A stretch of 64,000 bases of DNA. Origin: Pseudevernia furfuracea. Lineage: Eukaryota > Ascomycota > Lecanoromycetes > Lecanorales > Parmeliaceae. The stretch spans positions 124,001 through 188,000 of the forward strand of contig JAIUPT010000029.1 in assembly GCA_022315425.1 (NCBI GenBank), read 5' to 3'. The notes beneath the pieces are model-generated. The model saw only the letters and a program-made list of their open reading frames with translations, did not search any database and had not been told where the DNA came from. Positions 11,524-23,977 of this stretch are shown piece by piece (position 1 is the stretch's first letter; each line of letters opens with the position of its first letter). Position numbers and translations under genes: made by a program.

Positions 11524-14500
11524 TCAAACAATGTAACTCTTGCTCCCTCTCCCCATTCCTTCCTCTTCTTCCTCATCCTCACTGCTGCTGATTCCCGCCA
11601 ACCCCCCCGGCATCTTCTCATGCGGTCGAATGACACCACTCTCCCGGAGATGATCCGGCTCAGACTCCGAACTATCCCTCTGACCACGCCTCTTCTGCGC
11701 CTCTTCAGCATCCAGCCTCTTCCGCCAATTCGCCAAACTATCGCTCATGTTCCCGGGACCTACTGCACTGGTAGGCGTCGAGCGCTCAAAGTCGAACTGG
11801 TTGCTGAGACGGTAGGTGCGATGCGTATCTGCCCAGTGGGAGCGGAGGGTCTCGAGTTCAGAGGCCAGACTGTCGAGGGCGAGGGAGTTGCGATTGTTTT
11901 CATTGTTTCCACCGGTAGAAATGGCGCTGGGGTCGGCGCTGCTGGTGTGGGAATGGCCGCCGCGGAAGTTGGTGGGAGGATTGGTGGAGGTGACGCTGAT
12001 ATTGCTGAGCCCGCGGGTATGGCCATGGCCGTTGAGTTGTTGGGATTGGCGTCTGTAATTACCAACGGAGGTGCCAACCTGGTCGAGGAGGAGGGTGACT
12101 TTTTGTTCGGCGTCTAGAGCGCGTGTTTCGAGCATGGAGTTCTCGTATTTGAGTTGGTCGAGCTCGGAGCGGGCTTGTTGTGCAGTGTGTGCGAGCTGTT
12201 GTTGGGCTTTTTCATTATTCTGGCGGTACTGGTCTCGTTCCTGCTGAGCAGTGTGGAGCTCGGACCGGACTTGCGTCATCTGCGCCTCGAGCTGAGAGTG
12301 TGAATCCTGGACACTTCTCTGCATCTCTTCGATCTCTCTCTGAAGGGAGTTACGCTCTTGCTCCCATTCGGCAGCTGCCTCTGGTCCCATTGATCGCTCT
12401 GATTGAGAACGTTGAGCTCCATCCAATTCGCTCTGCAGACGCTCATTTTGCTTCTTGTATTTGGTGAGCTCATCCTTCATGCGCTTCAGCATCTTCTCAG
12501 TGCCCTTGACGTAATGCACTGCAGACTGGTAGTCGTTCTCAAGAAGCTCTAGCTTCTCACGGTACGTCTTATCTGCTTCTAGCTCTCTCGACTCTATCGA
12601 CGACTTGGTCTCTTGGTGGGCTTGCCTGCTAGCCTCCAGTTCCTGCTCAAGCTCTCTTAGACGGGTGTTGTCTGGCGTATCGTGACGGTATGCTGGACTA
12701 TCCAGATTCCTTGATCTAGATCTGCCATTTTCTGAGGAGATGCCTCTGTCATCTAATAGCTCCTTGAGGGCACTGTGCTGCACGGACAACGCACTTGCGT
12801 CTCGCTGGTGGGACTCCATTTGCCGCTGCACGGCGCTATGCTGAGACTGTGATCTTATTAATTCTCTGACGGTATCTTGCAGCTGCTTGCTGACAGCGAG
12901 ACCGTCGCGACTGGATTGCTCTTGATACGCTTCCAACCCCGCGATTCTTTCTTCTGCTCGTCGCAGCTTTCCTGTTGCGTCGTCGGCCGCTGCTTGGTTT
13001 TTTCTAACCAGAGCTTGAGCGTTCTCAACTTGTTCCTTCAGTATTGGTACGCGCTCATCCTCGATTGGCATATTTTGACTCCCCAAACTCCGGCTATTCA
13101 ATTTGTCAAGACCAGCGACCACAGCTTGACGATGAGTCTTTGCCTCAGCAGCATTGACACTGGCCATCTCTTCAGCATCTCGAAGCTTGCGTATGGTATC
13201 ATCGAGTTCGGCAGTCCGCTCCTCGTGCTCCGCGCGTAGCTGGAGAAGCTTTTGATCCACAAGCTCTCTCTGTCTCCTTTCGTCGTTAAGTTTTTTCTCA
13301 AGCAGGAAGGCCTTGTCGGTTGAAGCTGTAAGGGCCTCCCGAAGCGATGCAACAGTAATGCTGTGCTGCTTGGTGTTTTCCAAGGCATCTCCCAATTTTC
13401 GCTCCAGGTCCTCCTTGTCGACCGCGAGCAGTTGTGCTCTAGATTGTGCCTCGGACTTTGCCGCTGATTCCTCTCGAGTGGTCTTTCCGACCTGATGAAG
13501 CTCGCTTCTCAAACTCTCAAGCTCTCCAGGGTTGCGAGCTTGGTCGAATTCTGCTGCACGCTTTTGCGCGGCATCGGCAGTACCTTCGGCTGCTTCTCTC
13601 GCATGTCTCTCATTTTCAACTTCGTTAGTCATAGCGGCAACCGTGGCACGTAGCTCGTCCTGTGTTGCCAATGCTGCAGCCAATTTATGAGCAATGTCGC
13701 TCGATCGATCATCGGGGCCTAGGTCTCGAGACGCCGCGTCGGATTGTGGCGTTCCAACGTGACTACCACCATGGGCTGCAAGCCTGGCTTTGGCGTAGGC
13801 GGCTTCACGAATCGCAGTGTCTCGTTGCTGCTCTGCTGCTGCAACGTCTTGCGCGGCAGCATCCTCACGGGATTCCAGATTGCTTTGCACTTCAGCGAGC
13901 TGCGTGCGCACAGCGATCAACGCCTCCAAGAGTGGTTTGTCGTCGTCGCCAAATGATTGAGCGGCCTTTTCATCAAGTGGGCTCCCAGAGGTATTAGGCT
14001 GGTATCCGGCCTGGCGCGCTAGAGCCATCTCGGACGCATACCAGGCGTTGCGGCTCTTTGCTGCTTCTAATGCTTGCATCAGATCTTGTTGTTGATTTTG
14101 AAGACCTTGATTCTCGTTTTGAAGGCCTCGATGCTCGCTTTGGAGACTTCGCAGATCGCTTTGGAGACCTTGATGCTCGCTTCGGAGACCATGATGCTCG
14201 CCTTGAAGATCCTGATGCTCGCTTCGGAGACCCTGGTACTCGCTTCGGAGGCCTTGATGCTGATGTTCAAGACCCTCGAACTGACTTTGTAGACCTTGAT
14301 GCTGGTTCTCGAGCTGCTCGAGCTGCTGACGTGGAATCGAATCGTCTCGTTGGGTTCTGTTATTTCTCATTGAATGATCTTTAGGCTCATCGTATTGTTC
14401 GTGGAAGGATCGCTGCTGTTGTGGACCAGCAGACGGGAATCGATCAACTTCGTCCAGGGAAGGTTCTTGAACAACTTGACGAACTCCTAACATCCCAAAT

Positions 14501-16700
14501 GACGGATCATACTTCTGAGGCTCATCATAGTCAGCTGCCTGGTCTGCAAATCTTGGAGGCTGGTGCATTGGTTGCTGTCCGGGCTGTTGTGTTGGTGTGC
14601 GTCGTCCGTTGACAACAGGACTCATAGAACGAGCGGTTGGGCCTTGTCTCGGACCCTCTCGTCCTACCGGTGATACTATCGGTGGAGTCACATTCTCTTT
14701 CTCGAAGGACGGTCCTCGGCCAGTATCGACAGGTGGACCGAAGCCACGGTTTTCTCTGGTGGGGGTTCTGCTTCTGGGTCCATTGTTTGGTGACATGACG
14801 CCATTTGCTCGTGGTGGAGGTGCTTGCTGCTGCGGAGGCGGCCCTGAAGGCGCCTGTGCCATTGAAGCGCGAGGAAGTCGAGATCCTCCCCCAGGGGGAG
14901 AGGGACCATTCGCCATGCTCATATCTTGGCCCCGCCCCACTGATCCGGGTCCGGGTCCCGGCCCTATTGCTGGTCCACGGGATCCGGTAGCCATACTCTC
15001 TCGTGAGCCACTGAATTTCCTACTGAGACCATCTGGAGCGCCATTCGGAGCGTTGATTCCCCGATTGGGCAGGCCCATTCCTCTCTCCTGGCTAGGCCTG
15101 CGATTTCCTGGTACGCGCTCTCCGGCTGGTGTGTTTTGAATCTGCTGATCATTGGGATACCTGATTTTCGCCGTATTCAACACGTACACCATGCTCAACT
15201 CGCTCGGATCTCGAGCCGCAGAACTTGGTTCTCCGGCAAGGACGACAATCTGTTTGCCAAAAGCAGTCATGCTGTGGCCAGACCGTGGCGACGGCGACGG
15301 ACCCATATTTTGGAAGGTGTACCAGCGCCGCGAAGTGATCCTGAATGCTGCCAAATCGCCTAAGTCGGTCCCCTCTTCGTTACGCCCTCCAAATATGTAC
15401 ATGACATCGTCGACCAACGCGGCTGAATGCCCTTCACGTGGGGCGGGTATGTAGCCGATGCAGTCAAGTTGACTCCATGCAACAACTTTGGGATCGTATG
15501 ACCATACATCGTTGAACCATTGTGTCCCATTGGTGCCACCAAATCTAGAGAGAGTCAGGACCGTTGGCCAAATCAGGGAAGTGGACTGCCTTACAAGTAG
15601 AGCTTATCATTCCAGCTCACGATAGTGTGATTCGTCCTAGCTGGGGGTATTTGTCCTTCTGGTGGACCACCCTCGTTGCTGGTCTGGATGAGCATTTCCC
15701 ATTTACTATTGGCGTTTTGCAAGGCGTTCAAATCGAAGCAAAGCAGGTCATTGAAGAAGTAACCCTCGACTTGACCACCGAAGACGTAGATCTTCGAACC
15801 CAAGATGTTCAATGTATGCCCATATCGACCCGCTGGCCTTTGTCCTGGAGGCATAGATCTCGACCAATGGCGGGTTGCTAGATATGTCAAAGATGTACGA
15901 AGTCTCTCGCTCGGACTTCACTTACAGGTATTCAGCAGGTAGAGTGTGTCATCTAGCTTGTCCCGCTCATCCATTTTGGTGTCGCCACCGAAAACAATAA
16001 ATGCATTTCCGACCAGCAAACTTGCATGGCCAACACGTGGACCCGGACTCTCGAAGCTGGTTGTGACTGGATAACATGCAAGGTTGATACCCCCGGACTC
16101 GATCATCCATAGATCGCCCTTGACAGTGGTCCCATTGACAAGTCCGCCCATGAGATATATTTCTCCTTCTTTGGACGAGGTAGCATTGACTGCCGCACCA
16201 TATCTCGGGAAGGGATTTGGTTGTGAGGATGTGAAGGTGAGTTGTCGTTGGGACCAGGGGTAGAGCGCTGCTGAGTTGGCGCCTGGAGGGGGACCATTGG
16301 GGGCAGGGCGTGGGCCACGCTGCGTAGGCACTGTATCAGCATTCTTTTCACGATATCCATGAAATCCAAAAGCCTCTGCCACGAATCATGCCGAGTGGCT
16401 GGCTCAGACGGTGATTGATGATTGATGACATACCGATAAGTCTTGGTCTAGTCGTCCACGCTGACCTTGTCCATGATCCGGACTTGGTGTGTTTCCATTT
16501 TCAATCGAATTGACGGAGTGGTTGGCGCCGGCACCTGGCGTTGGAGACTGTATCCCAGCCCCTCTTTCTTTTGGCCTCAGACCATTAACTGTAGGTATTG
16601 AGGTGCCTGATCCTGGCGCGGTCTGTACATCCTGGAGTCTCTGGATGGGCGCAGTCTGACCTTTGCCCTCCTTGCTCTTTTTGCCAAATAGGAATGACAT
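11524..16700 (-). CDS. tea1: Tea1-like cell-end polarity protein: kelch repeats plus long coiled coil
   Basis: Four exons: 16700-16434, about 16373-15926, 15877-15595 and 15544-11524, giving about 1672 aa. The start MSFLFGKKSKEGKGQ resembles the N-terminus of Tea1/kelch polarity proteins. The exon 2 acceptor could also be ~16343; both keep frame, while two other AGs nearby do not. A Pro/Gly-rich linker precedes about six kelch blades with GG motifs (YLMGGL, IVFGGD, YVFGGQ, YLFGGT, YIFGGR, VVLAGE), forming a beta-propeller. A long Pro/Ser-rich disordered stretch follows, then ~900 residues of coiled coil rich in Glu, Gln and Arg. The coil starts with near-perfect heptads (about residues 735-825). 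Family knowledge: Tea1 rides on microtubule plus ends to cell tips and recruits polarity factors. The C-terminus is a short acidic cluster (SSSEDEEEEEG) and ends SYIV. Confidence 0.92.
14068..14335 (-). repeat. 21-bp coding minisatellite in the tea1 coiled coil
   Basis: About a dozen degenerate 21-bp units in tandem, each coding a seven-residue repeat of the form (S/G/N)EHQGL(R/Q). Because 21 bp equals one heptad, gain or loss of units keeps both the reading frame and the coiled-coil register. Confidence 0.88.
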
Positions 16701-18807
16701 GATTGCGCCGCTTTGACGCAGATGTACCAGTACACTCGCAGATTCAACCGCAATCACTCCAAATAGCTACACGACTCAACCAAGGGTTTGCGCGAAAGCT
16801 GATGATTGAAAAAAGTTGAGCGAGTGACGGCTCTTGGCCTGTGGTAGACTTGACGGTCAAGCTTGAAGCAGGGGGTTGGTTCAGGGAGCGGCGGCGAGGA
16901 TCCGGCTGTAGAAAAAGTGCGCGGCTCAAGTCGACTAATGAGACATGGAAAGGAAGAAGGCTGAGCGTTGAAAATACAATGCGACAATCAATGCGCTGGC
17001 TACTCATGCAGTGGTCAGTTAATGTCAATGTGCTGGAAGATGCAGAGAGGTTGAGCTTGGTCGGATAATCATTGGTCTTTCCAGTGCCTTGGAAATTTAG
17101 AAGCGATCCTTGGTGGTGTTCCTGGCGGCTTAGCGTCGAGGCGTCCCTTTGCGCCAAGACCCCCCGTTATAATCGGTTGATGGGGTTGTGGTCCTGAAAA
17201 CAGTGCCACCACCACCACTGCTTTTCTTTATTGACGGACAAAATATGACCTAGGGTATTTGCTATATACCTTGTGAATCAGGTCATGATACATTAATATT
17301 TGAGAGCGATGATACGTTCTAAGCTTCTCAACAGCCAATCATTTATGTGTCAATATTATAATTTTCCTTTTTCCCTTCTACAGTTGGTTGGTAGGCATGA
17401 TTTTAGGTCAGATCGTGTCATGGAGAGAGTACCTATAACAGGAGACTGAGGTGGGAGCCTGGGATTTGTCTGACTCTGGTGGCTGTTTCAAATTTAGATT
17501 CTTCCAGGGGCTGAAATTAGCGTCACATGGCAGGCATGCAAGCAATAATATGCAATCCCGTCAAAGTTGTCAACCTCTTTAAAAATCTTCTCCCTTGCTT
17601 TGCCATCTTCGAAATTCCCACACTCTCGCCACTTGCCATTTCAATATGACTCCTTTGCAACGCTCAGGATGGCTATATCTATGTCCGAACTCGCCACTTG
17701 GTAATTCTTTCGCACCTCACGCATCTTCTGCCGCACTAATCAAATGCCTTGTATACATTTATTACCGAGATAACAGACGCCGACATTCATTGTATCCGCA
17801 GCCTTTCTCCACGTCGTGTTTCGGTTAGGCCAAGGGAAACATCACCAAGGAACAGGTCCAGCGGCAGCTGAACAGGCAGTACGCTCAATCGGACAGACAC
17901 CATAGAACCTCTAGGAAGCCATCGAGAGTACGTGGAGTCTGACCATGATGGCTAGGATGCCAGGTCAAACATTTCATGTATGACATGATAAGGGCAGCGC
18001 CTAAGCCAACGCAGTGTAGTTGTTCGCTTTGCGAGCCTTGTTTTTGCCACATATCGATTGTTACTAGAGTAAGTGCCTCACGGCTTTGAGACTCTGGTTC
18101 TCAAAGCAGGTAGCTTTGGCTTTTTCAAGGGAGATATGCAGAAGTGGAAAGTAGATTTGATCTCTCTGCGATGCGTTGAATTTTCTTCTCGAATCCAGGA
18201 CCAAGGGATGTCGACAGCAATCCTCAACAAGTGCATAGAACCACCATCTTTAATGTTGTTGAGGTAACACGTCGGGCAAGCTGTCGGCAAGAATGTTATA
18301 TTCACTCTCTAGCATTGTTACAGTAGAGTGTGCACAAGTTACAAGGCCCCACAGCAAATGGATATTATATAAAGTAGAGTACCTTAGTACCTCGCACAAA
18401 ATACATCGGACCATGAGACTTTGCCGCTACGAACTCCAGATGCGGTTTTATACTACGGGTGTACCCGTGGAGCTAGAGTAGAGTACTTGTCGATCGCGGG
18501 GCTGCATGAATTCGCCGACTAGCCGACCATCATACCGCTGCCAGGGCTGCGCTGCCTTGCAACAACTGATGTGAATTTTTTACTCGTACTGCCTGCTCAG
18601 ACCTGTGAGAAGCCCGGAGGCTTTATCCTTTCTTCTGCAGAGTTATATAAACTGGTACTGGCACTCAGAATACCAAATTTGATGGATCCCTACCTTGTAT
18701 AACGGTGTTTGACCACTTAGAGTAAGCCTTTGTCAGCGGGCGTCAGTGACATGATAATTCGAGGCTATGATAAATACTGGTGCTGACCGTTGATTGTAGG
18801 GATAAAC
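16701..18807. other. Shared upstream region of tea1 (-) and KOG1 (+)
   Basis: 2.1 kb between two divergently transcribed genes. No credible gene is visible. It contains several AT-rich stretches (17220-17360, 18340-18370, 18640-18780) that could be promoter elements. No uORF or regulatory motif can be assigned with confidence. Confidence 0.5.
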
Positions 18808-21800
18808 ATGGCTTTACTGAGTTCTCCATCACCTGCGTCCGCAATGTTTCATCAAGGCAATGCTCCCACTCGTACCGCCCCGCTGCCGGAAACTCAACTT
18901 GGTCAGCCTCCTGGAGGGCCTTCACGAGGATCAACGAATGGGCAATCTACTGGTCGACCTCTCGTAAACCTCGAGAATGGTCGGGCAAGTTCTCAAGACA
19001 GCAACGGGCTAGAAATTGGGCTAGTGAACGGTCATACAGCAGGCCATGTAGCCTCATCCGAACCAAATCATGAACCACTCGAACCCCATAATATGTCTCG
19101 AGTTCGGACAGAGAACCATCAAACCTTCGCCCACCGACCAAAGGCATCGATGACAAGGTCAAAGACCGACTATGAGCCAGCAAATATTTCCTCGACAAGA
19201 GAAACAAGCGTGGAAGAGCATGGCGAAATCCGGCACGGTTGGGAAGATGAATATAACTCGAGCGAGTTCCTTGAAAAACTCAGTTCGGTATATCTTCACA
19301 TTTCCTCTCTCGTATTTACAGGAGCTGGTTGGCTAATGCTTTCAGTAGACTTTCTACATGTACTACACCGACAAACGACATGAGAGTGGCGGAAAGCCGA
19401 AAGATAGCGAGAGGATCAAACCCCTAGAGGACTGGCGTCATAGAGAGCGTTCAAAAACAGTGTCCGCTGCTTTGATTTTGTGTCTCAACATTGGGGTGGA
19501 CCCTCCAGATGTGTACAAAACCCAACCCACAGCTGCCGAGGAGTGCTGGACGAACCCTATATCACAGACGCAGGCTACAAGCAAGATGATGGAGATGATC
19601 GGGAAGAAACTTCAAGAGCAGTACGAAGGTATGAGTATGAAAACCAGATATAAGCAGTACCTGGATCCATCCGTTGAAGAGACCAAAAAGTTTTGCACTT
19701 CGCTACGCCGTAACGCAAAAGAGGAACGGGTTCTATTTCACTACAACGGCCACGGAGTCCCTTTGCCGACACCATCCGGCGAGTTCTGGGTTTTCAACAA
19801 GGACTACACACAGTATATCCCGGTATCCATGTACGACTTGCAGGCATGGCTGGGGGGGCCCGTCATCTACATTTACGACTGTTCGCATGCCGGTAACATC
19901 ATCGCGAACTTCGATCGCTTCGTCGAAAAGCATGAAGCAGAAAACGCGGAAGCCAGAGCACGAGATCCAAATGCACAACTGCAGAATTACTCGAACAATA
20001 TCCAGCTGGCAGCATGTCAAAAAACGGAGACACTGCCCACAAACCCGGATCTTCCTAATGATCTCTTCACAGCTTGTCTCACTACCCCTATCATCATGTC
20101 TATGACTTATCATGTTTTGGAGAACCCACTGTCTATTGGACTAAATGTCAAAGACGTGCGGAGGGTTCCCGGACGCGCAGCGGAGCGAAGGAGTCCAATA
20201 GGGGAGCTCAACTGGATATTAACCGCCATTACCGACACAATTGCGTGGAATGTGCTCCCAAGGCCTCTCTTTAGACAACTTTTCCGTCAGGATCTCATGG
20301 TGGCAGCACTTTTCCGAAATTTTCTTGTTGCTCAAAGAATAATGAGATCTTACGGATGTCATCCCATGTCCATGCCTGAGATCCCATCGACGCACGACCA
20401 TCCTTTATGGGAAGCATGGGATTTGGCGATCGAGATGGTCTTGTCCCAACTCGAACCCATGTTGAAAGCTGAGGCAGGTGGTGAACCATATGAATATCAA
20501 CACTCTGCTTTCTTTACCGAGCAACTAACGGCCTTCGACGTTTACCTACAGCAAGGGGCTCCAAAACAGCAAGCTCCGACCCAGCTACCTATTGTGCTCC
20601 AAGTGCTACTTAGCCAGGTCCATCGGCTCAGAGCCTTGATTCTTCTAAGCAAGTTTCTTGACCTCGGCCCCTGGGCTGTCAACCTTGCACTCACGATCGG
20701 AATCTTTCCTTACGTGGTCAAACTCCTCCAATCTCCAGCACACGAGCTTAAAGCCATAATGATATTCATCTGGGCGCGCATAGTTGCTGTGGATGCAAAA
20801 GCTGTTCAGGCAGACCTACTCAAAGACAGTGGGTACCAATACTTCACCAAAATTCTCCTTCCAGAGTCTGGAATTCCAGTGTTTAACCAGACTGAACATA
20901 AGGCTATGTCCGCCTTCGTCATCGCGATGTTCTGCCGGGGATTCCCTCAAGGTCAACAAGTGTGCCTTTCACCAGACCTTATTGATGCTTGCATTGGCTA
21001 TCTCCAAGATCCCGAGAATCCCTTGCTTCGTCAATGGTCTTGTCTTTGTATAAGTATGCTTTGGAAAGATTTTCCAGAGGCAAAATGGGTTGGCATCCGA
21101 TGCTTCGCGCACCATCGGCTTTGTGCCCTTGTGATCGATCCAGTACCAGAAGTAAGGGCAGCAGCTGTACACGCGCTGACGAACTTTCTCGGCATTCCTG
21201 ATCTCACTGATCAGGTAGCGCAAAACGAAGAGACCATCGCTTCGGCTTTGATGTCTATGACTACTGATGGTAACGCTATGGTACGAAAAGAATTGCTTGT
21301 ATTCTTTTCTATATTTGTGAAGAGGTACCAGAACAAGTTCCTTGTCGCAGCCTATGAAAATCTGGTGGAGGAGAGAGATAAGCTCATGTACTTTGGGAAC
21401 GACAATGGAACGAAAGCCAATGGCACAGGTCATGACGATTCGGAGAATGCTCAAAGGTCCATAATTTCACGTAACAGTGTTCAAAATTCGATGTGGCTGC
21501 ATTTATTAGTCATGTCTGTTGATGGCCACCCAGAAGTCGCCCAAGCGGCCAGCATCATCGTCGATCATGTCCACGAGACCCTGGTGGATTCGCCTCTCGC
21601 ACCTCACGCTCTGCGTGTTATCGACAATATCCTTGGGCTCATGCAACGATCATCTGGTCACTCTCGGCAGCCCTCAGCGGCACCAACTAGTCCATCATCG
21701 CACACAATGGCCCCGGTAGGGCCCCAGAACCCGCACAAGAGTGAAGGCTACCTATCCACAGGACTCAGACGCAATGCAAGTGTGGCAGCTGCTTTGAAGT

Positions 21801-23425
21801 ACCTCGGTCTCGGTGGCTCAGGCTCAACGGACAACTTACCCACTTCTTCGGAGACATCCCATCAGACAGTCCAACAGAAACGAATGGCAGGTCCAGTGCG
21901 TCCAGGTATACCTGCAGAGTGGAGCACTCCGCCCAATCAGAATGACACCACATCGTTATCGGCAAAGTATCAGAAAGCGAAAGTCCCATTACCAAAAGGC
22001 TTCAAGAAACATGATCCTAACGAGCCGACGACATTACCGCTGGAAAGCGTATTCTTCGAGTGGTCCATTGAGGTAAGCCTTCTTTGCAATATCACTGTTC
22101 GTTTTCACCATACTTACTTCATAGTACTTCCGTGAACCGCAAATGAGGCCCAGCGAGCTTGACGAGCCAGGCAGCGATGACTACAACTCCCGGCTATGGA
22201 GGAGAGTCCGCAACGAGAAAACACTTGCAATGACGCAACCGCTAAAAGGAATCGCGGGCAGCAGCCCTTGGGATATGCCCACTGGTTTTTTCAACAACGG
22301 AAGTCAGCCGACGAAGATGTGCTTCCATCAATTTGAAGATCATCTTGCTATTGCCGACGACCGTGATAGCATATGGTGTGTTATTATACACTTTGATGTC
22401 GAGTCTATTACTGACTGATATTGTAGTATCTGGAATTGGCAGCAGAGTAGTCGACTGAATCGATTCTCGAATGGTAATCCAAAGGGATCACGCATTAATG
22501 AAGCTCGCTTCATCAACGAAGACGATCAAGCTCTGATGATGACTGGCTCTTCAGACGGCGTCATCAAAATCTTTCGAAATTACGAAACAGAGGACGTCCA
22601 ATTGGTCTCTGCCTTCCGTGCACTCACAGACCTTGTTCCGAGCAATAAGAATGCCGGACTGGTTCTGAACTGGCAACAAGGCCAAGGCAAGCTACTGGTG
22701 GCCGGAGACGTCAAAGTCATCAAAGTGTGGAACGCTGCAACAGAGATATGCACCAATGTACGGCCCTCCTACGGTTTAATCAAGAAGTATACTGACAATA
22801 GTGATAGGATATTCCTGCCCGCTCCGGCTCCTGCATAACCTCCCTAACCTCGGACCAAGTCGCCGGCAATGTCTTCTGCGCCGGCTACGGCGACGGCGCC
22901 ATCCGCATCTTCGATACCCGCCAAAAGCCTGCACTAGCCATGGTTCAGTGTTGGCGAAAGCACAAGCAGTGGATCACCAACGTGCACATGCAACGTGGTG
23001 GGTTCAGGGAGCTTATCAGTGGATCGAGAAATGGAGAGGTGAAGCTATGGGATATTCGGAAGAATGACCCGGTTCGGGAGATTACGGCCATAAGTGACAC
23101 CATGAGGACTCTGAGTGTCCATGAGCATGCCCCGGTTTTTGCGACGTGAGTCTTGGCCCTTCTCCTCCATCCTACCGTTGCTAATCCAGGATCCATCCAA
23201 TGCAGTGGCTCCGACACCCACGCCCTCACCCTCTTCAACGTCAACGGCGCAAGCATCAACACCATCCAACCCTACACCCCCTTCCTTACGTCCGCAAAGA
23301 CCAGCCCCATCGCTTGTACGTCGTTCCATCCCCACCGTATGATGCTCGCGGTAGGCAGTCTAGGCCACGGACACGTCAACGTCTACACTTGCGCCGGAAA
23401 GGTCGCCGCGCACGATCGACCTTGA
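18808..23425 (+). CDS. KOG1: KOG1/raptor, TORC1 scaffold subunit
   Basis: Six exons, 18808-19287, 19349-22072, 22125-22375, 22427-22757, 22808-23145 and 23206-23425, total 4344 nt, giving 1447 aa. After ~160 disordered residues comes the raptor N-terminal conserved, caspase-like domain (DKRHESGGKPKDSERIKP, then LFHYNGHGVPLPTPSGEFW and VIYIYDCSHAGNI with the pseudo-catalytic His and Cys dyad). A HEAT-type helical region follows (about residues 500-850), then a variable Ser-rich linker with a short EYFREPQ boundary, and a C-terminal WD40 propeller (SSDGVIKIF, VIKVWN, GAIRIFDTR, EVKLWDIRK). Family knowledge: raptor presents substrates to the TOR kinase and joins nutrient signals to TORC1. The intron at 19288-19348 uses an AG three bases after a first AG, because the nearer one would leave a stop in frame. 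Confidence 0.96.
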
Positions 23426-23977
23426 AGCCCAGGAGCAGGAGCAGGATCAGGGCGTAGGACATTCCAAGGGGGGGAAGGCTGGGCGTGATAATGGGGGCGG
23501 TCTCTTGTCGGTTTGGTTCCAACGAACGGATGCATGAGTGCGACGTGAGCGATGTGATGTGGGTGTCGGCAATCTTAGCGAGGCGTTCGTTGGACGAGGT
23601 TGGGCATCTTGAGAACGGGGCGCTCTTGGAAAGGGAGGGGTGGGAAGACTTTGCGCTTCCATTCATTCCATGCCTCTTATGTACAGAATCGACACAAGCT
23701 TGGGTCGTGACGCACTCGAGCGTACGGAACAGCACGTCAAGCGGCAGCAGCCAATTTGTCTATCGGATAGCTGCCGTCAGGAATCAAGCGCACTTTTGGC
23801 TCGTTTCGTAGACCTTCTAGCCCGTATTTTCGCCCAGCTCTTTGCACCCCGGTAGTATTTTCCATCCCCCCTCTCCTCTCCTCTCCTCTCCTCTCGATGA
23901 CATATATCCCTCCCTCCCTCTCTCGTCCCTCGCCTAATCCCACCTCATTCACCATCTCCTTAACCCGTGTCGCCCCC
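23426..23977. other. Convergent 3' flanks of KOG1 and DPS1
   Basis: 550 bp with no gene. It includes a CTCCT run (about 23865-23895). Presumably the two 3' UTRs and terminators. Confidence 0.5.

Noticed and set aside
14058..14384. Open frames antisense to the tea1 coil, apparently repetitive proteins
   Set aside because: They are shadows of the 21-bp coding repeat; the sense strand gives a coherent coiled coil continuous with kelch repeats.
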